Source: Molanna angustata
Lineage: Eukaryota; Arthropoda; Insecta; Trichoptera; Molannidae
Direction of reading: 5' to 3'
NCBI GenBank assembly: GCA_963576475.1
Contig: OY754970.1
Span: 40,619,447 to 40,683,446 of the forward strand
DNA: 64,000 nt
Under the pieces are notes generated by a model, which was not told where the DNA came from, ran no database searches, and saw only the letters and a list, made by a program, of their open reading frames with translations. Shown piece after piece: positions 1 to 10,097 of the stretch; within the stretch, counting starts at the first letter, position 1; each line of letters starts with the position of its first letter. Made by a program: the position numbers and the translations under genes.

Positions 1-480
1 GTATTTTTGTTTAATCAAAATTTTATCAGTTTACAAAAAACTCGAATTTCCATAACGTGAGAGCATTTTGAAAATTTCGACAGATGAAATCATAGAGAAG
101 AAATTAACGGATATCTATGGAAAACTAATCAGCTCTAGATCTATCCACTATACACATATGATGTAAATATGAAGTCGATCGGACTTATAGTTTGGGCTGT
201 AGAGAGGATACATTAAAATAATTCCTTACGCCGAACGCCGTACATATAAACACATCACGACGAAACTCACAGTGTGCACTCTCTACATGATACTCGTTGA
301 GAAATTGATGGAAAAAAATTACACTTAAAAATTGTGAAATCATGACTCCACTATTCCATAGTGTGGAGAGTAAAAACTGTTTAGATCACATAAATTAGGG
401 ATACGGCGTGATGGTATGTATGAATTGATGTTTAACTAGATAAGTTATCTTTCTAATTCGTTATATTTTTTGTTTTGTCG
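1..480. other. AT-rich intergenic sequence
   Basis: I see no coding signal here. The only recognisable item is a roughly 50-bp stretch at 325-377 that recurs in inverted orientation at 21598-21650 and is listed separately. Confidence 0.5.
325..377 (+). repeat. Dispersed repeat, copy 1 (inverted partner at 21598-21650)
   Basis: The segment containing GAAATCATGACT and CTATTCCATAGTGTGGAGAG is found as its reverse complement near 21600-21650 with only a few differences. The parent element is not identified. The TATGGAAT core resembles the LWN codons of LINE reverse transcriptase C-termini, but the frame around it is not open. Confidence 0.6.
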
Positions 481-975
481 CCTATAAACAATATGTAAGA
501 AGACTTAATAGTTTGATACTTAATCTCTAAACATACATACATACTATCATGCTGTTTTCATATTCCGGGTAGGAAAAAAGGACTAACCTCCATACTATCC
601 TATCTTGACATACATAATAATAATAAACACTTCCTTGCACCATGCGCAAGTGGCGAGTTTATTGCCGTATGGCAATTTCTTCCAACTAACCAGTGTTTCC
701 AGCCCAGAGAAGCAATATTTGCGTGAGAAATGAATTTAAATATATTTCTCCTCTACTGGGAATCGAACCCAGGACGCCCGCACAGAAACCGAACGGCTTA
801 CCAACAGTGCCACGGCGGTCGGCATACATACCTACATGTTTTGTGTAGAAAACAAAATATCTTAAAAAAAATCAATAATTTCGATTTATTGGTTTATAGT
901 TTGGTACTTACTTATTCTTCAACTATACATACTATCGCTATCGACAGTTGGATCTCATGTGTTACATGCAACTAG
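481..975 (+). repeat. Dispersed repeat R1, copy interrupted by a SINE
   Basis: Sequence 481-608 plus 830-975 matches 46590-46868 nearly end to end, including AAGAAGACTTAATAGTTTGA, a CATATTCCGGGTAGG block and the terminal CATGCAACTAGT. The 481 copy carries a SINE at 616-822. The repeat ends in CTAGT, and the other copy starts at ATATCAAAG, so a small Helitron-like element (TC...CTAG between A and T) is possible. The 3' hairpin expected of a Helitron is weak, so the class is uncertain. Confidence 0.6.
616..822 (-). mobile_element. tRNA-derived SINE, family A, full-length copy
   Basis: On the minus strand this begins with a tRNA-like head containing an A box (TGGCACTGTTGG) and a B box (GGGTTCGATTCCC, + strand 758-770). 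A body follows, then a 3' region with the hairpin ATTGCC-GTAT-GGCAAT (661-676) and an (ATT)n tail near 616-625. The 7-bp direct repeat CATACAT at 609-615 and 823-829 looks like the target site duplication. The unoccupied version of the site is present in the related repeat near 46735. The 3' hairpin and the GGTTGGAAGAAATTGCC-type sequence are shared with the CR1-like LINE ending at 5361. Confidence 0.85.
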
Positions 976-1015
976 TGTGTATGAAAAATTCTCATATTTT
1001 TATAGTGTAAACAGA

Positions 1016-1519
1016 ACAAAGGTACTACAGAACAAAGTGGATGAACTGGAGTCTAGATCGAGGAGGAAGATGATTCTTTTACATGGAGTTGCTGAGGAAA
1101 AGAGTGAAAATATTAAAGTAGTGACAAGCAACTTCATCCAAACAAAGGTAACTTCTGACTTACCTCCTGACTTTTTTTCCGTTTGTTTTCGTCTGGGCTC
1201 ACCGAAAAAATCTCACCCGAGACCTATTTTGCTGAAACTTGTGAGCTCTGAGATTAAATATAGGATCATGTCAAATAAAAAGAAACTTAAAGGCACCGGT
1301 ACACTTATCACTGAATCACTGACACAACACAGACAGAACATATTTAATGAGGCGCGGAAGACTTTTAATAATAACAACTGCTGGACAAGAGATGGAAACA
1401 TTATAGTCAAATTACAGGATGGATCTTTGGTGACTGTTAAAACTTTGAAACAACTTCAGGACCTCCACAACCTTCAACCTAAACGAGCACTACGTTCAAG
1501 AATGAAAACAAATCAATAA
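1016..1519 (+). pseudogene. LINE ORF1 protein, 5'-truncated
   Basis: This is the remnant of the RNA-binding ORF1 protein of the LINE. The frame is open from about 959, but residues before VDELESRSRRKMI come from flanking DNA, so the natural start is missing. What remains resembles the end of the coiled coil (VDELESRSRR), an RRM-like segment (MILLHGVAE, VCFRLG, RPILLKL) and a C-terminal domain ending with the pattern W-TRDGNIIVK and LKQLQDL. The same order is seen in the ORF1 at 26333-27154, which is complete at 273 residues, so about a third of this protein is gone. It probably bound LINE RNA in a ribonucleoprotein particle. It lies 561 bases upstream of ORF2's first ATG, an unusually long gap. 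Confidence 0.7.
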
Positions 1520-2080
1520 TTTCACTGTATACTCTTCATTTCCCGTTTAATATTATAAGTTTCAATCGCTTTTTAATAAAATAATGAAGTATGTTTACTA
1601 TTATATAATGACGTTTTAACTTCATGTTATTGTTACTGTTTCGATTCGAATATACAATATTTTATTCTCAACAGGTATTGCCAGTCTTAAAACCCACAAA
1701 TGCATAGATATATTTTTTTTCCTTCTGTCTCTCTGCCTTTATTCTAATGTTGCAACTATATTTTCCGTAAAATTAAAAAAAAAGAGTTCATGTATAATTT
1801 AAAGTGTTTATATATCTTTCTTGATCTTCAATATTCTATGTTTGCATATTAATTCTTATTATTGAATTATCAAGAATAAATTCATTATTTGCATATATAC
1901 CTACTCTGATTTTATGTTTAATTATTATAAATGTCTTCTCATATCATATTTTGTATTTTTGAGTTTAATTGAAACGTTATTTTTTATTTGTATATTTAAA
2001 TTATTGTTTTTAAATTGGAATATTTATTATATTTTATTTTTAGATTTGTATATTTTTATACATATTTTTCTTCTGTACCT

Positions 2081-5000
2081 ATGTCTATTCATAGCAATGA
2101 ATCAAATGATTCCTTCCATTCTATCCCTGAATCCTTTACCTCCTTTTCCAATTCCAATATAATCCCTGATATTTCTTCTTTAGAACTATCCAGCTCTGAT
2201 TCTTCCGTCATATCAAGCACCGAACTCCATAATTCTTCCACTCCAGTACTACTACATGACCTTCTTGATACATCATTCTCGTGTTTTCCTAAAGGCTTCA
2301 ACGTGTGTCATATAAACGCGCAAAGTATTCCCGCCCATCATAATGACATTCTATCCACATTCTCGAATCTATCTGTCCATGCTATTCTTGTTAGTGAAAC
2401 CTGGCTAAAACCATCACTTCACTCGTCATCATTTTTACTTCCAGGTTATACGCTGATTAGAAATGACAGGTTGATTCGTAGAGCTGGTGGTGTCGGGATT
2501 TATCTTCGATCTGACATTGAATATTCTGTAGTTCATCAATTAAATAACACTGATATAGGGAGCCCTGAATACTTATTTATCAATGTCAAATTTAAACATA
2601 ATAACCTTTTACTTGGAGTGTTATACTGTCCTCCCTGTTCTAATTACTTCAGTGAGCTTGAGTTGCATCTAGAAAATCTTCTTTCCATTTATCCACATAT
2701 TCTCTTGATGGGAGACTTCAATACTTGTTTACTACGGAGTGATAACAGAAATCAAAATCTTATTCGAATCTTGGATTCACTAAACCTTACTATCCTACCT
2801 CTTCAACCAACCTATCATACTGAGATTTCTGATTCACTTCTAGACTTAATCATAACTTCTAAACCCAATTATATTCTCAATCATGGTCAATTTTCCGCAC
2901 CTGGATTTTCTCACCATGATCTGATTTTTGCTTCCTATAATATACACTGCAATAAACCTCCACAAAAAATAGCTTTTCTCCGAAATTTTAGGAGTATTGA
3001 TAAAGCAGCATTGACGAGGGATGCCGAAGACATTGACTGGAGTAGGATTTATATTGTTCAAGATATCGATCTCAAAGTTTCCATATTTAATAATGAAATA
3101 CTCAAACTTTTCGACACTCATGCACCTCTTACACGAGTGAAGCTCAAAGATACATCATGTGCGTGGATCACCGACGATATTAAATATCTCATGGCAAAGA
3201 GAGATAAAGCCTTTGCCAAGCATAAGCGGCAGCCGACTGACAACAACTGGAGTAACTATAAGGCGCTACGTAATCGCTGCAACCAGTCTTGTCGCAATGC
3301 AAAGCAACGTCACATTCACAACTTCATCGGTCAATCTGCTCCCCGTCGCACTTGGAAATTCTTGCAATCTCTAGGAGTAGGGAGGAGTGGTGACCTTGAG
3401 ACCCCTAAGATCGATATCAACGAGTTAAATCGTCACTTTGCTTCGCCTCCGTTCCTTCTAAATAATATTAAAAAAGCCAATACTCTCAATCAACTATGTA
3501 GTCAACCTATTCCTACCCACATACCTTTCGCATTTGAAACTATAACTGATACTGAGATTAAAAATCTTATCTTCCATAACAACCAAATCCTTCGACTCCG
3601 ATGGCCTCAATATTGAAATGATACGTCTGCTTTTGCCTCCAATTCTGCCCATTATTACACACATTATTAACCACTCACTGACCGTTGGTATCTTTCCATC
3701 GGCATGGAAAATCGCACATGTCATACCCCTCCCTAAGATTTCAACACCTACTCAACTAAAAGACTATCGTCCAATCTCGATTTTACCAATATTGTCTAAA
3801 GTTACTGAAAGGATAGTATTCAATCAATTCAATGTATGGCTTTGTTCTAATTCTCTCCTTGATCCACTGCAATCTGGTTTCAAAGCAGGTCATAGTACCA
3901 CAACTGTACTAGTTAAGATTACGGATGACATTAGACGTGCTATGAACAATAAACAACTTACAATTCTCACACTACTCGATTTCAGTAGCGCGTTTAATTC
4001 CGTTGATTTTGACATTCTTCTTGCTAAGTTGTCCTCGCTAAACATAGCTCAGCCAGTATTGGAGTGGTTCACCAGTTATCTTGGCAACCGTAAACAATGC
4101 ATTAAGACAGCTAACACTACTTCTGATTATGCCACCTTGCTGTCTGGAGTTCCGCAAGGTGGAGTTTTATCTCCACTGTTATTTTCCGTATTTATTAACT
4201 CTATCACTACAAACCTCAGATGTAAATATCATCTTTTTGCAGACGATCTTCAATTATATTTCCATTTTAATATCTCTGATATTAACAATGCAGTCCTTCA
4301 CATGAATGAAGATCTTAAATTGATCTCTTCTTGGTCATCGGATCATGGTCTTCTTGTTAATCCTACTAAGTCCCAGGCAATTATAATCGGTAGTCCTCGT
4401 CTGCTGTCATCTATAAGGAATTTGCAACTCCCACTGCTGTATATCAATAACCAATGCATTCCTTATACCAGGGTTGTAAAAGATCTTGGAATCTTCATCG
4501 ATGATGACCTTTCGTGGCATGAACAGGTATCGCATGTTAGTAAATCTATTTTCTTTGCCCTACATTCACTTAATAAACTTAAAAATTTCCTTCCATTCCG
4601 TTGTAAAATAATTCTTGCTCAATCACTTCTTCTTCCATTGCTTGATTATGCCGATGTATGCTACTTGGATGCAAATGAAGTGCATCTCAATAAACTTGAA
4701 CGTCTTCAGAATATATGTATCAGATTCATCTTTGGGTTGAAAAAATTTGATCGCATATCACCTTACCGCAATCTTCTTTGTTGGCCCAGGATACGCCAGC
4801 GGCGCAATATACACATTTTGTCACTATTGTACAATATTCTCTCGAACCCAAACCTGCCACAGTACCTCAAAAGCAAATTCACTTATTTATCCAGTCATGG
4901 ACTTCCACTCCGATCTGCTGAATGTACAACACTTTCCATACCTATCCATAATACAGAATTTCTCAGCTCTTCGTTCGAAGTACAATCAGCAAGATTATGG

Positions 5001-5090
5001 AATAGCCTTAGTCCGGATATTGCGTCGTCTAACTCACTTAGTATTTTCAAGAAAAAACTAAAGAAGGAATATTTATCCTTGAACACCTGA
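2081..5090 (+). pseudogene. LINE ORF2: APE endonuclease + reverse transcriptase, one frameshift
   Basis: ORF2 would nick target DNA and copy the LINE RNA by target-primed reverse transcription. The frame is open from 2015, but the first ATG is at 2081. The endonuclease half shows HINAQSI, SETWL, MGDFN and LDLIITS. The last catalytic motif reads SHHDLI, so the Asp of the usual SDH is His, a variant I believe occurs in some CR1-type elements. The first frame stops at 3614-3616. The continuing frame (from ATG 3618) differs by one net inserted base, or two deleted, near 3575-3590. Counting from 3618, the reverse transcriptase has motif A LLDFSSAF (Asp121), GVPQG (177-181) and FADD (207-210). The C-terminal domain contains SARLWNSLSPD and ends at 5090. 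Confidence 0.88.
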
Positions 5091-5407
5091 TCCCGATTTC
5101 CTCTCCTGTCCTTACCATATCCTTTTTCTTGCTATGAATTATAATTTTTTTTTTGTTTTAATAGGATTTAAGTGTTATACGTATTTTCTTTGATTTCTTT
5201 TACTCTTTTTTATTTGCTGTTGTACATACACAATGTTGTCATACTTTGTAATCTGGTTGGTTGGAAGAAATTGCCTAGTGGCAATAAGCCCGCCAGTGTA
5301 CAATTATATTTGTTTATATTATGTACAAAAAGATGTATAAATAAATAAATAAATAAATAAAAAATAATTTGGCTTAATAACCTTGTTTTTACTTTACAAT
5401 TTCAAAC

Positions 5408-5495
5408 ATAAGTAGAAATTGGAAGAAATTGCCACTAGGCAATAAGCCCGCCAGTGTACTAATTATAATTTCAAGAAGATCAAATAAATAAATAA
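5408..5495 (+). mobile_element. CR1-like LINE 3'-tail fragment
   Basis: A second copy of the LINE 3' end, with GGAAGAAATTGCC, the hairpin ATTGCC-ACTA-GGCAAT (5428-5443), AAGCCCGCCAGTGTAC and an AAATAAATAAAT tail. It lies 50 bp after the end of the long LINE and carries no coding sequence. It may be a very short 5'-truncated insertion. Confidence 0.75.
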
Positions 5496-5635
5496 AATAA
5501 ATATATTTTTTTATATTTTTAATGTCTGTATATACCTACTTGTATATCCACTACTTATATGATAAAGAGCATTACAAAAATCAGCACGAAAAACTTCAGC
5601 CCTAGGCAGAAAAAAATATTTTTGAATTCGCGACC

Positions 5636-5818
5636 AAGTGGGCTCACACCCAAGTGTCCGTCGCGACCAAATGGACTCGCAACCAAGTGGGCTCGCATCC
5701 AAGTGTCCGTCGCACCCAAGTGTCCCGCAGCCAAATGTCCGCCGCAGCCAAGTGTCTCGCAGCCAAGTGTCCCGCACCCAAGTGTCCCGCAGCCAAGTGG
5801 CCACAGCCAAGTGTCCTA
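5636..5818. repeat. 15-bp minisatellite (GCAGCCAAGTGTCCC-type)
   Basis: About twelve diverged units, clearest at 5730-5818, where GCAGCCAAGTGTCCC-like units recur every 15 bases. Because 15 is a multiple of three, several frames on both strands stay open as five-residue repeats (for example AAKCP on + and TWLRD on -). I regard these frames as a by-product of the repeat, not genes. Confidence 0.85.
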
Positions 5819-6224
5819 GACCGATTAGATGAAATCTATGAATAAGAACAAAGATAATACCGAAACTGTTCAATAAACTACCTAAACACATATCTATGTT
5901 CTGAATTGAAAGTAAGTTGAGAAAAAAAGAATTTTACATTCAATTACATTCAATTATTTCCATTGCTTTGTTATACATTATTCATTGTTTTATTTTATTT
6001 GGCTTTTCAACAGACTACACTACACACACAACAAGTAACAATACAAACATAATACAGGGATAAGTCCAATAACAGAAAAGCGCAAATTATACAAAAACAT
6101 ATTTATATAAATTCAACAAGTACTTCTTTAAACGAAATAAAAAATGAAAAAAACGCAAATTATACAAAATTCATGGTTATATAAATTCAATTATGCAAAA
6201 AATATAACACTAATATACAATTAA

Positions 6225-6372
6225 AACAAGAAAAAAAAATTAAAATACTTCATAGCAAAAGAAAAAGATAGAAAAACGGATAAGGAGAGGAAATCGGGAT
6301 CAGGTGTTCAGGGATAAATATTTCATCTTTAGTTTTTTCTTGAAAACACAAAGTGACTTAGACGATCTTCTT
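6225..6372 (-). mobile_element. CR1-like LINE 3' fragment, inverted copy
   Basis: The reverse complement matches the end of ORF2 and the start of the 3' UTR of the LINE at about 5030-5150. It has a TTTTCAAGAAAAAACTAAAG block, then ATTTATCCCTGAACACCTGA, then TCCCGATTTCCTCTCC. It may extend to about 5990 in more diverged 3' UTR sequence. The direct and inverted LINE ends flank the minisatellite at 5636-5818. Confidence 0.7.
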
Positions 6373-7235
6373 ATGTATAATCAAATATTCGATAGATACT
6401 AAACAATCATTGACAAATAGCTATTAATGATATTTTCTATTTATTTATTTATGTATGCACTTATAAAAAAGTCTACTATGGCAGGTATATTCCCATGAAG
6501 CGATTTCTTTTGACCTGCCAATGAAAAGCCCATTTTAAACTACAAAATCAAAATTCGGTAAATCTATATTAAAAATCAAATAATGTGAATAATGAAAAGA
6601 GGACTTTGTTTTTCCAATAAAGTTGATAAAATTGTCATAATTGGGCCGCAATCAAGAATGAATGATGATGTTACCTCTTTCTGGGTGGGAGGATGTTCGG
6701 GGCAGGCAGAGAGGAGCGTTTGCAAATTTCGCTCGTTTATGTCCTCTCGAAGAGGCGCATAAAATCGTTTTTTTTTCCCATTTTCATGACGTCTTAAGAA
6801 GAGTTTCAAACATTTAAGTCGGAAAATAAATCTTTAGAGGAACGCCATAAACCATTTTATCTTCTTTATTCATACAGGGAATGATTTTTATACAAAAATA
6901 GGTGGGGACCCGATAACTTTTAGAGCCCCACGCGTTAGCGATATTGCTCCGGGCTATGTACGAAAATCGTTTTAAACGTTATGTACATAATAATATGTTC
7001 CAGCTAAGGTATATGGAACCTTTTTAACTATTTACTTGACAACGTACATAACAAACATTAGAAAAAAACCTTTCAAATACCTTTTATATAATGTTTTATT
7101 ATTTACCAAAGAAAAAAAGTATTATGCTTAAAATCATATACGAGGGTCGAATGTTTTCCAACTAAAAGACCATTTTAGTTTAAAAGTATTAAAAAAGGGT
7201 TTTAAATCTTATACACAAATAATAATGATGTGATG
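6373..7235. other. No recognised feature
   Basis: Mostly AT-rich. A less AT-rich stretch at 6640-6800 and another at 6905-6960 show no coding pattern or repeat that I recognise. Confidence 0.4.
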
Positions 7236-7239
7236 CTTG

Positions 7240-7747
7240 CCAAAGAAAATCAAGAAGCAGAATAGGGAAATTATCATACATTCTGAAATCCCATTATTTG
7301 AAAAAGAAGCTATTTGACGCATGTATTCTCCCAGTGCTTACTTATGGAATGGAAACATCGGTCCTAACAAAATGAATAATGTACAAGCTGTTAGTGACAC
7401 AGAGAGCTATGGAGAGTAATTTGCTGGGTATTTCAATAAGGAACCGAATTCAAAATGTCATGACAAGAGAAAGAACCAATGTAGCCGATGTAGCGGAAAG
7501 GGTCGCTGGTCTTAAGTGGAGCTGGACTGGGCATATTGGCAGATGCCAGGATTCACGATGGACCAAAAAGATCGTAGAATGGCGACCAAGAATAAGCCGT
7601 GAGGCGTCGGCAGACCCCAGGCAAGGTGGTCTGATGACATCAAGAAATGTGCCGGAGGGAGATGGATGCAGTGTGCCCACGGAGTTGTGGAGGATCAAGG
7701 GGGAGGCCTATTTTCAAGAATGGAAAAATAAAGCTAATGAAGAATAA
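7240..7747 (+). pseudogene. RTE-like reverse transcriptase C-terminal relic
   Basis: This is a decayed LINE 3' end. From 7298 one frame reads LKKKLFDACILPVLTYGMET, a signature of the thumb/C-terminal region of RTE-type and related reverse transcriptases. A frameshift near 7375 then moves to the frame running to the stop at 7747. That part contains RAMESNLLGISIRNRIQN, GLKWSWTGHIGRC, RWTKKIVEWRP and a final ELWRIKGEAYFQEW, the usual RTE end (GHxxR...RWT...W.P...EAYxQxW). Only the last part of the protein is present, with no catalytic YADD. A (ATT)n tract follows at about 7762-7776 and is probably its 3' tail. Confidence 0.8.
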
Positions 7748-7776
7748 ACGAATATTTTATGGTAATTATTATTATT

Positions 7777-9150
7777 GAGTCAATTTTGATTATAACATTA
7801 CTTATGTAAAAACCGATTGAGGCATTTCATTTCACTGTACGATAGTTTCAACATAAAATAGGTATCTACAAAATTATTTTTCATGCTATTTTTTAAAATT
7901 ATTTTTATACAATAATTATAAGACATTAACCTTTATCTTACTTCTAGGCGGACGACAAATTTTGATAAAACTCCATGGCAAAATAAAACATATCTTTTTT
8001 GGTATTTAAAAATTAGTTAAATTAAATATTAATTTAATTTAAAGCACTTAAGATCGAGCAAGTTAATTTATAGTGAAAATAACATTTTTGTTTGATTTCA
8101 TAAACGATGTCTGATATTTCAAGAATAGAATCACAAAAATTGTTTTATTAACTTCATAAGAAGGTAAATATCTCTTAATATTCATTATTATCCCAAAATA
8201 ACTCCATAAAAGTAATTATTTAGATAAAATTTAAGTAATCGGTCTGTCGTAGCTTATTGGCGAAATAATCATTATAATATATTATTTAAACGTGATTTTA
8301 CGTTAAAAATGGAAAGTTATCGTTGAATATGGGTAGGCAGCGGTAAATTATCATTACAAAATTGTGAAGATTAAGTGAAAATAAGTCTTGGACGACGTGA
8401 TAAATTTGACCATTTTATAAAGGAAGGTTGGTCGGGGATGCTGAGGTCCATATTCCTTGCGGTGACGTTAGAGATATAGTGGGCCGATAGCGTGAAATAG
8501 CGGCGAGAGGAGAAAATAGTATTATGAACCTCCCGAGTATACTTAATACGTCATCTGCCTGTTTTCAACATCCGCCAGCCACGGGGGAGTTGCACAAAAA
8601 AACAAATCTAACTAATATCATCGTTACCTTTGCGAAATCATTCCTCATCTCAAATATTTCCTCAAACCGCTTGTAAAAAAAATATATTTCAATCTTTTCT
8701 CAACTTGATCACAATTTGTTGTAAATAATGATCAATTATATTCAAACAGACCATCTTTCAACTATCACAAATAAAAACGAATTATATCAGTATGGACATT
8801 TTATCAAGTAGGATAAATCAGCGATTAAAAAAATCAGGGATAGAGTTGTCATTCTATCATTTTAAGCGACTGCGCAACGTTCTCCAAGTGTGCTTTATTT
8901 CATCAAGTCCCCTTATTAATATTATAATATTCCTACGAAGTCTCCATTCAGATGTTTATTTGTCAAAAAACATCAGAGACTCATATATACATTGATATGC
9001 AATTATAAATATTCGATTAAAAAAAGTATATGTATATTAAAAACAAGGAGTCAATTTTAACTAAAAGCTGCATTTCCTTACCAAATACATACATATATTA
9101 TTAGTAACGGTAGTTTTCATTTTGAGACCATGAATTTTGATATTTCTTGG
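7777..9150. other. No recognised gene
   Basis: AT-rich throughout. A stretch at 7951-7980 (GACAAATTTTGATAAAACTCCAT) faintly resembles the dispersed repeat at 21185 and 52924. The region 8395-8640 is less AT-rich, but its frames are short. Confidence 0.4.
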
Positions 9151-9153
9151 AAA

Positions 9154-9345
9154 CAGGGGGGGCAAGTCTGATTCGACCGGCGAAATCAAAACCCTAGTGA
9201 TTACCCATATCATGGATATAATTATCGTATGGAGTTCTATGACATCTAAAGATATTATAGAACTCCATATTATAATAATTATACCCATGATATGGCTAAT
9301 CGTGAGGGTTTTGATTTCGCCGATTGAACCAGACTTGCCCCCCAG
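9154..9345. mobile_element. Fold-back MITE family F1, copy 1
   Basis: This is an almost completely palindromic element of about 190 bp. It starts GGGGGGCAAGTCTG, continues CGGCGAAATCAAAACCCT, and its reverse complement forms the right half, ending CAGACTTGCCCCCC. The centre includes GGAGTTCTATGACATC and its inverse. Matching copies are at 33212-33399 and 45211-45398. I could not define a target duplication. The short ORFs it contains recur only because the repeat recurs. Confidence 0.9.
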
Positions 9346-9384
9346 AGGATAAAATCTAGTAAATTCAAATCCATTTCATTTTTT

Positions 9385-9535
9385 CAGAAGAAATTTATTT
9401 AAATTCATTTCTCATGCAAATATTGCTTCTCTGGGCTGGAAACACTGGTTAGTTGGAAGAAATTGCCATACGGCAATAAACTCGCCACTTGCGCATGGTG
9501 CAAGGAAGTGTTTATTAATTAGTTAATTAATTAAT
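9385..9535 (+). mobile_element. SINE family A, 5'-truncated copy
   Basis: It matches the body and 3' region of the SINE at 616-822: TTCATTTCTCATGCAAATAT, GCTTCTCTGGGCTGGAAACA, then the hairpin ATTGCC-ATAC-GGCAAT near 9462 and TGCAAGGAAGTGTTTATT. The tRNA-like head is missing. It ends in an (ATTA)n-like tail. Confidence 0.85.
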
Positions 9536-9638
9536 ATAAAATGTGATTTTTTCATAAAAGTAAGTAAGGTGAGAAGTATGATGTGATTTAAAATTCTTTA
9601 CTGTCCATCGCATTACAATTGTACATGCCTGCATAATA

Positions 9639-9947
9639 GTGTTGCTTAAGATTAATAGTGAAACTATTAGGAAAAAGACAAAATTAACAGATACGCTAAA
9701 ACAAGCTTTAAAATTCAAGTGGCGATGGGCTGAACACATATCGCGTTTCACAGATGATAGATGGACCTTACAAACCGCTATATGGACGGGACCTAAAGGG
9801 AATAGGAATATTGGCAGGCCATACAAAAGGTGGTTAGATGATATAATAACAATAGGGGGAACGAACTGGAAAGAAAAGGGCAAAGATAGAATTAGGTATA
9901 TGGAAACTACTAGAGGAGGCCTTCACCCAAGAGGGAACCATTCATGA
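9639..9947 (+). pseudogene. RTE-like reverse transcriptase C-terminus
   Basis: A 102-residue open frame representing the very end of a LINE ORF2. It shows LKFKWRWAEHISRFTDDRWT, then GRPYKRWLDDI, GGTNWKEKGKDRIRYMETTR and GGLHPRGNH. This is the RTE-type pattern (KWRWAGHxxR...RPxxRWxDDI...NWxxxAxDRxxW). The usual W in DRxxW is Y here. No reverse transcriptase core is present, so this is a 5'-truncated insertion. Its 3' UTR runs to a (TTA)n tail at about 10080-10097. Confidence 0.85.
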
Positions 9948-10097
9948 AAAAATATACATATTATATAAATACAAATAAGACAAAGTAGAAATAATGTACA
10001 ATAATTACTACTAATTAAATATATTTTACTTATATATGCTTTATAAATAATTGTTAAAGAAATGGAATAAAAAAAATAGTTTATTATTATTATTATT
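9948..10097 (+). mobile_element. 3' UTR and (TTA)n tail of the RTE-like fragment
   Basis: AT-rich sequence after the stop of the RTE-like frame, ending in TTATTATTATTATTATTG at about 10080. A trinucleotide tail is usual for RTE-group LINEs. Confidence 0.6.

Larger units (their letters stand above)
976..5361 (+). mobile_element. CR1-like non-LTR retrotransposon (LINE 1 of window), 5'-truncated
   Basis: This LINE carries ORF1 (remnant), a T-rich inter-ORF stretch (1520-2080), ORF2 with endonuclease and reverse transcriptase, a 3' UTR and a terminal (AAAT)n tail at about 5338-5361. The 3' UTR contains the hairpin ATTGCC-TAGT-GGCAAT (5270-5285) followed by AAGCCCGCCAGTGTAC. A microsatellite tail instead of poly(A) is typical of CR1-group LINEs. 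The 5' junction lies between 976 and about 1018, directly against the end of repeat R1, and cuts into ORF1. One frameshift interrupts ORF2. The clade assignment (CR1 group, possibly Zenon-like) is by motif recognition only. Confidence 0.85.

Noticed and set aside
5511..5891. 126-residue protein with TWLRD repeats (minus strand) and overlapping + frames
   Set aside because: The frames come from the 15-bp minisatellite; several frames on both strands are open for the same reason and no domain is recognisable.
9061..9352. Conserved small proteins recurring at 9.1, 33.2 and 45.2 kb
   Set aside because: The similarity follows the palindromic MITE DNA, occurs on both strands, and is not specific to a reading frame.
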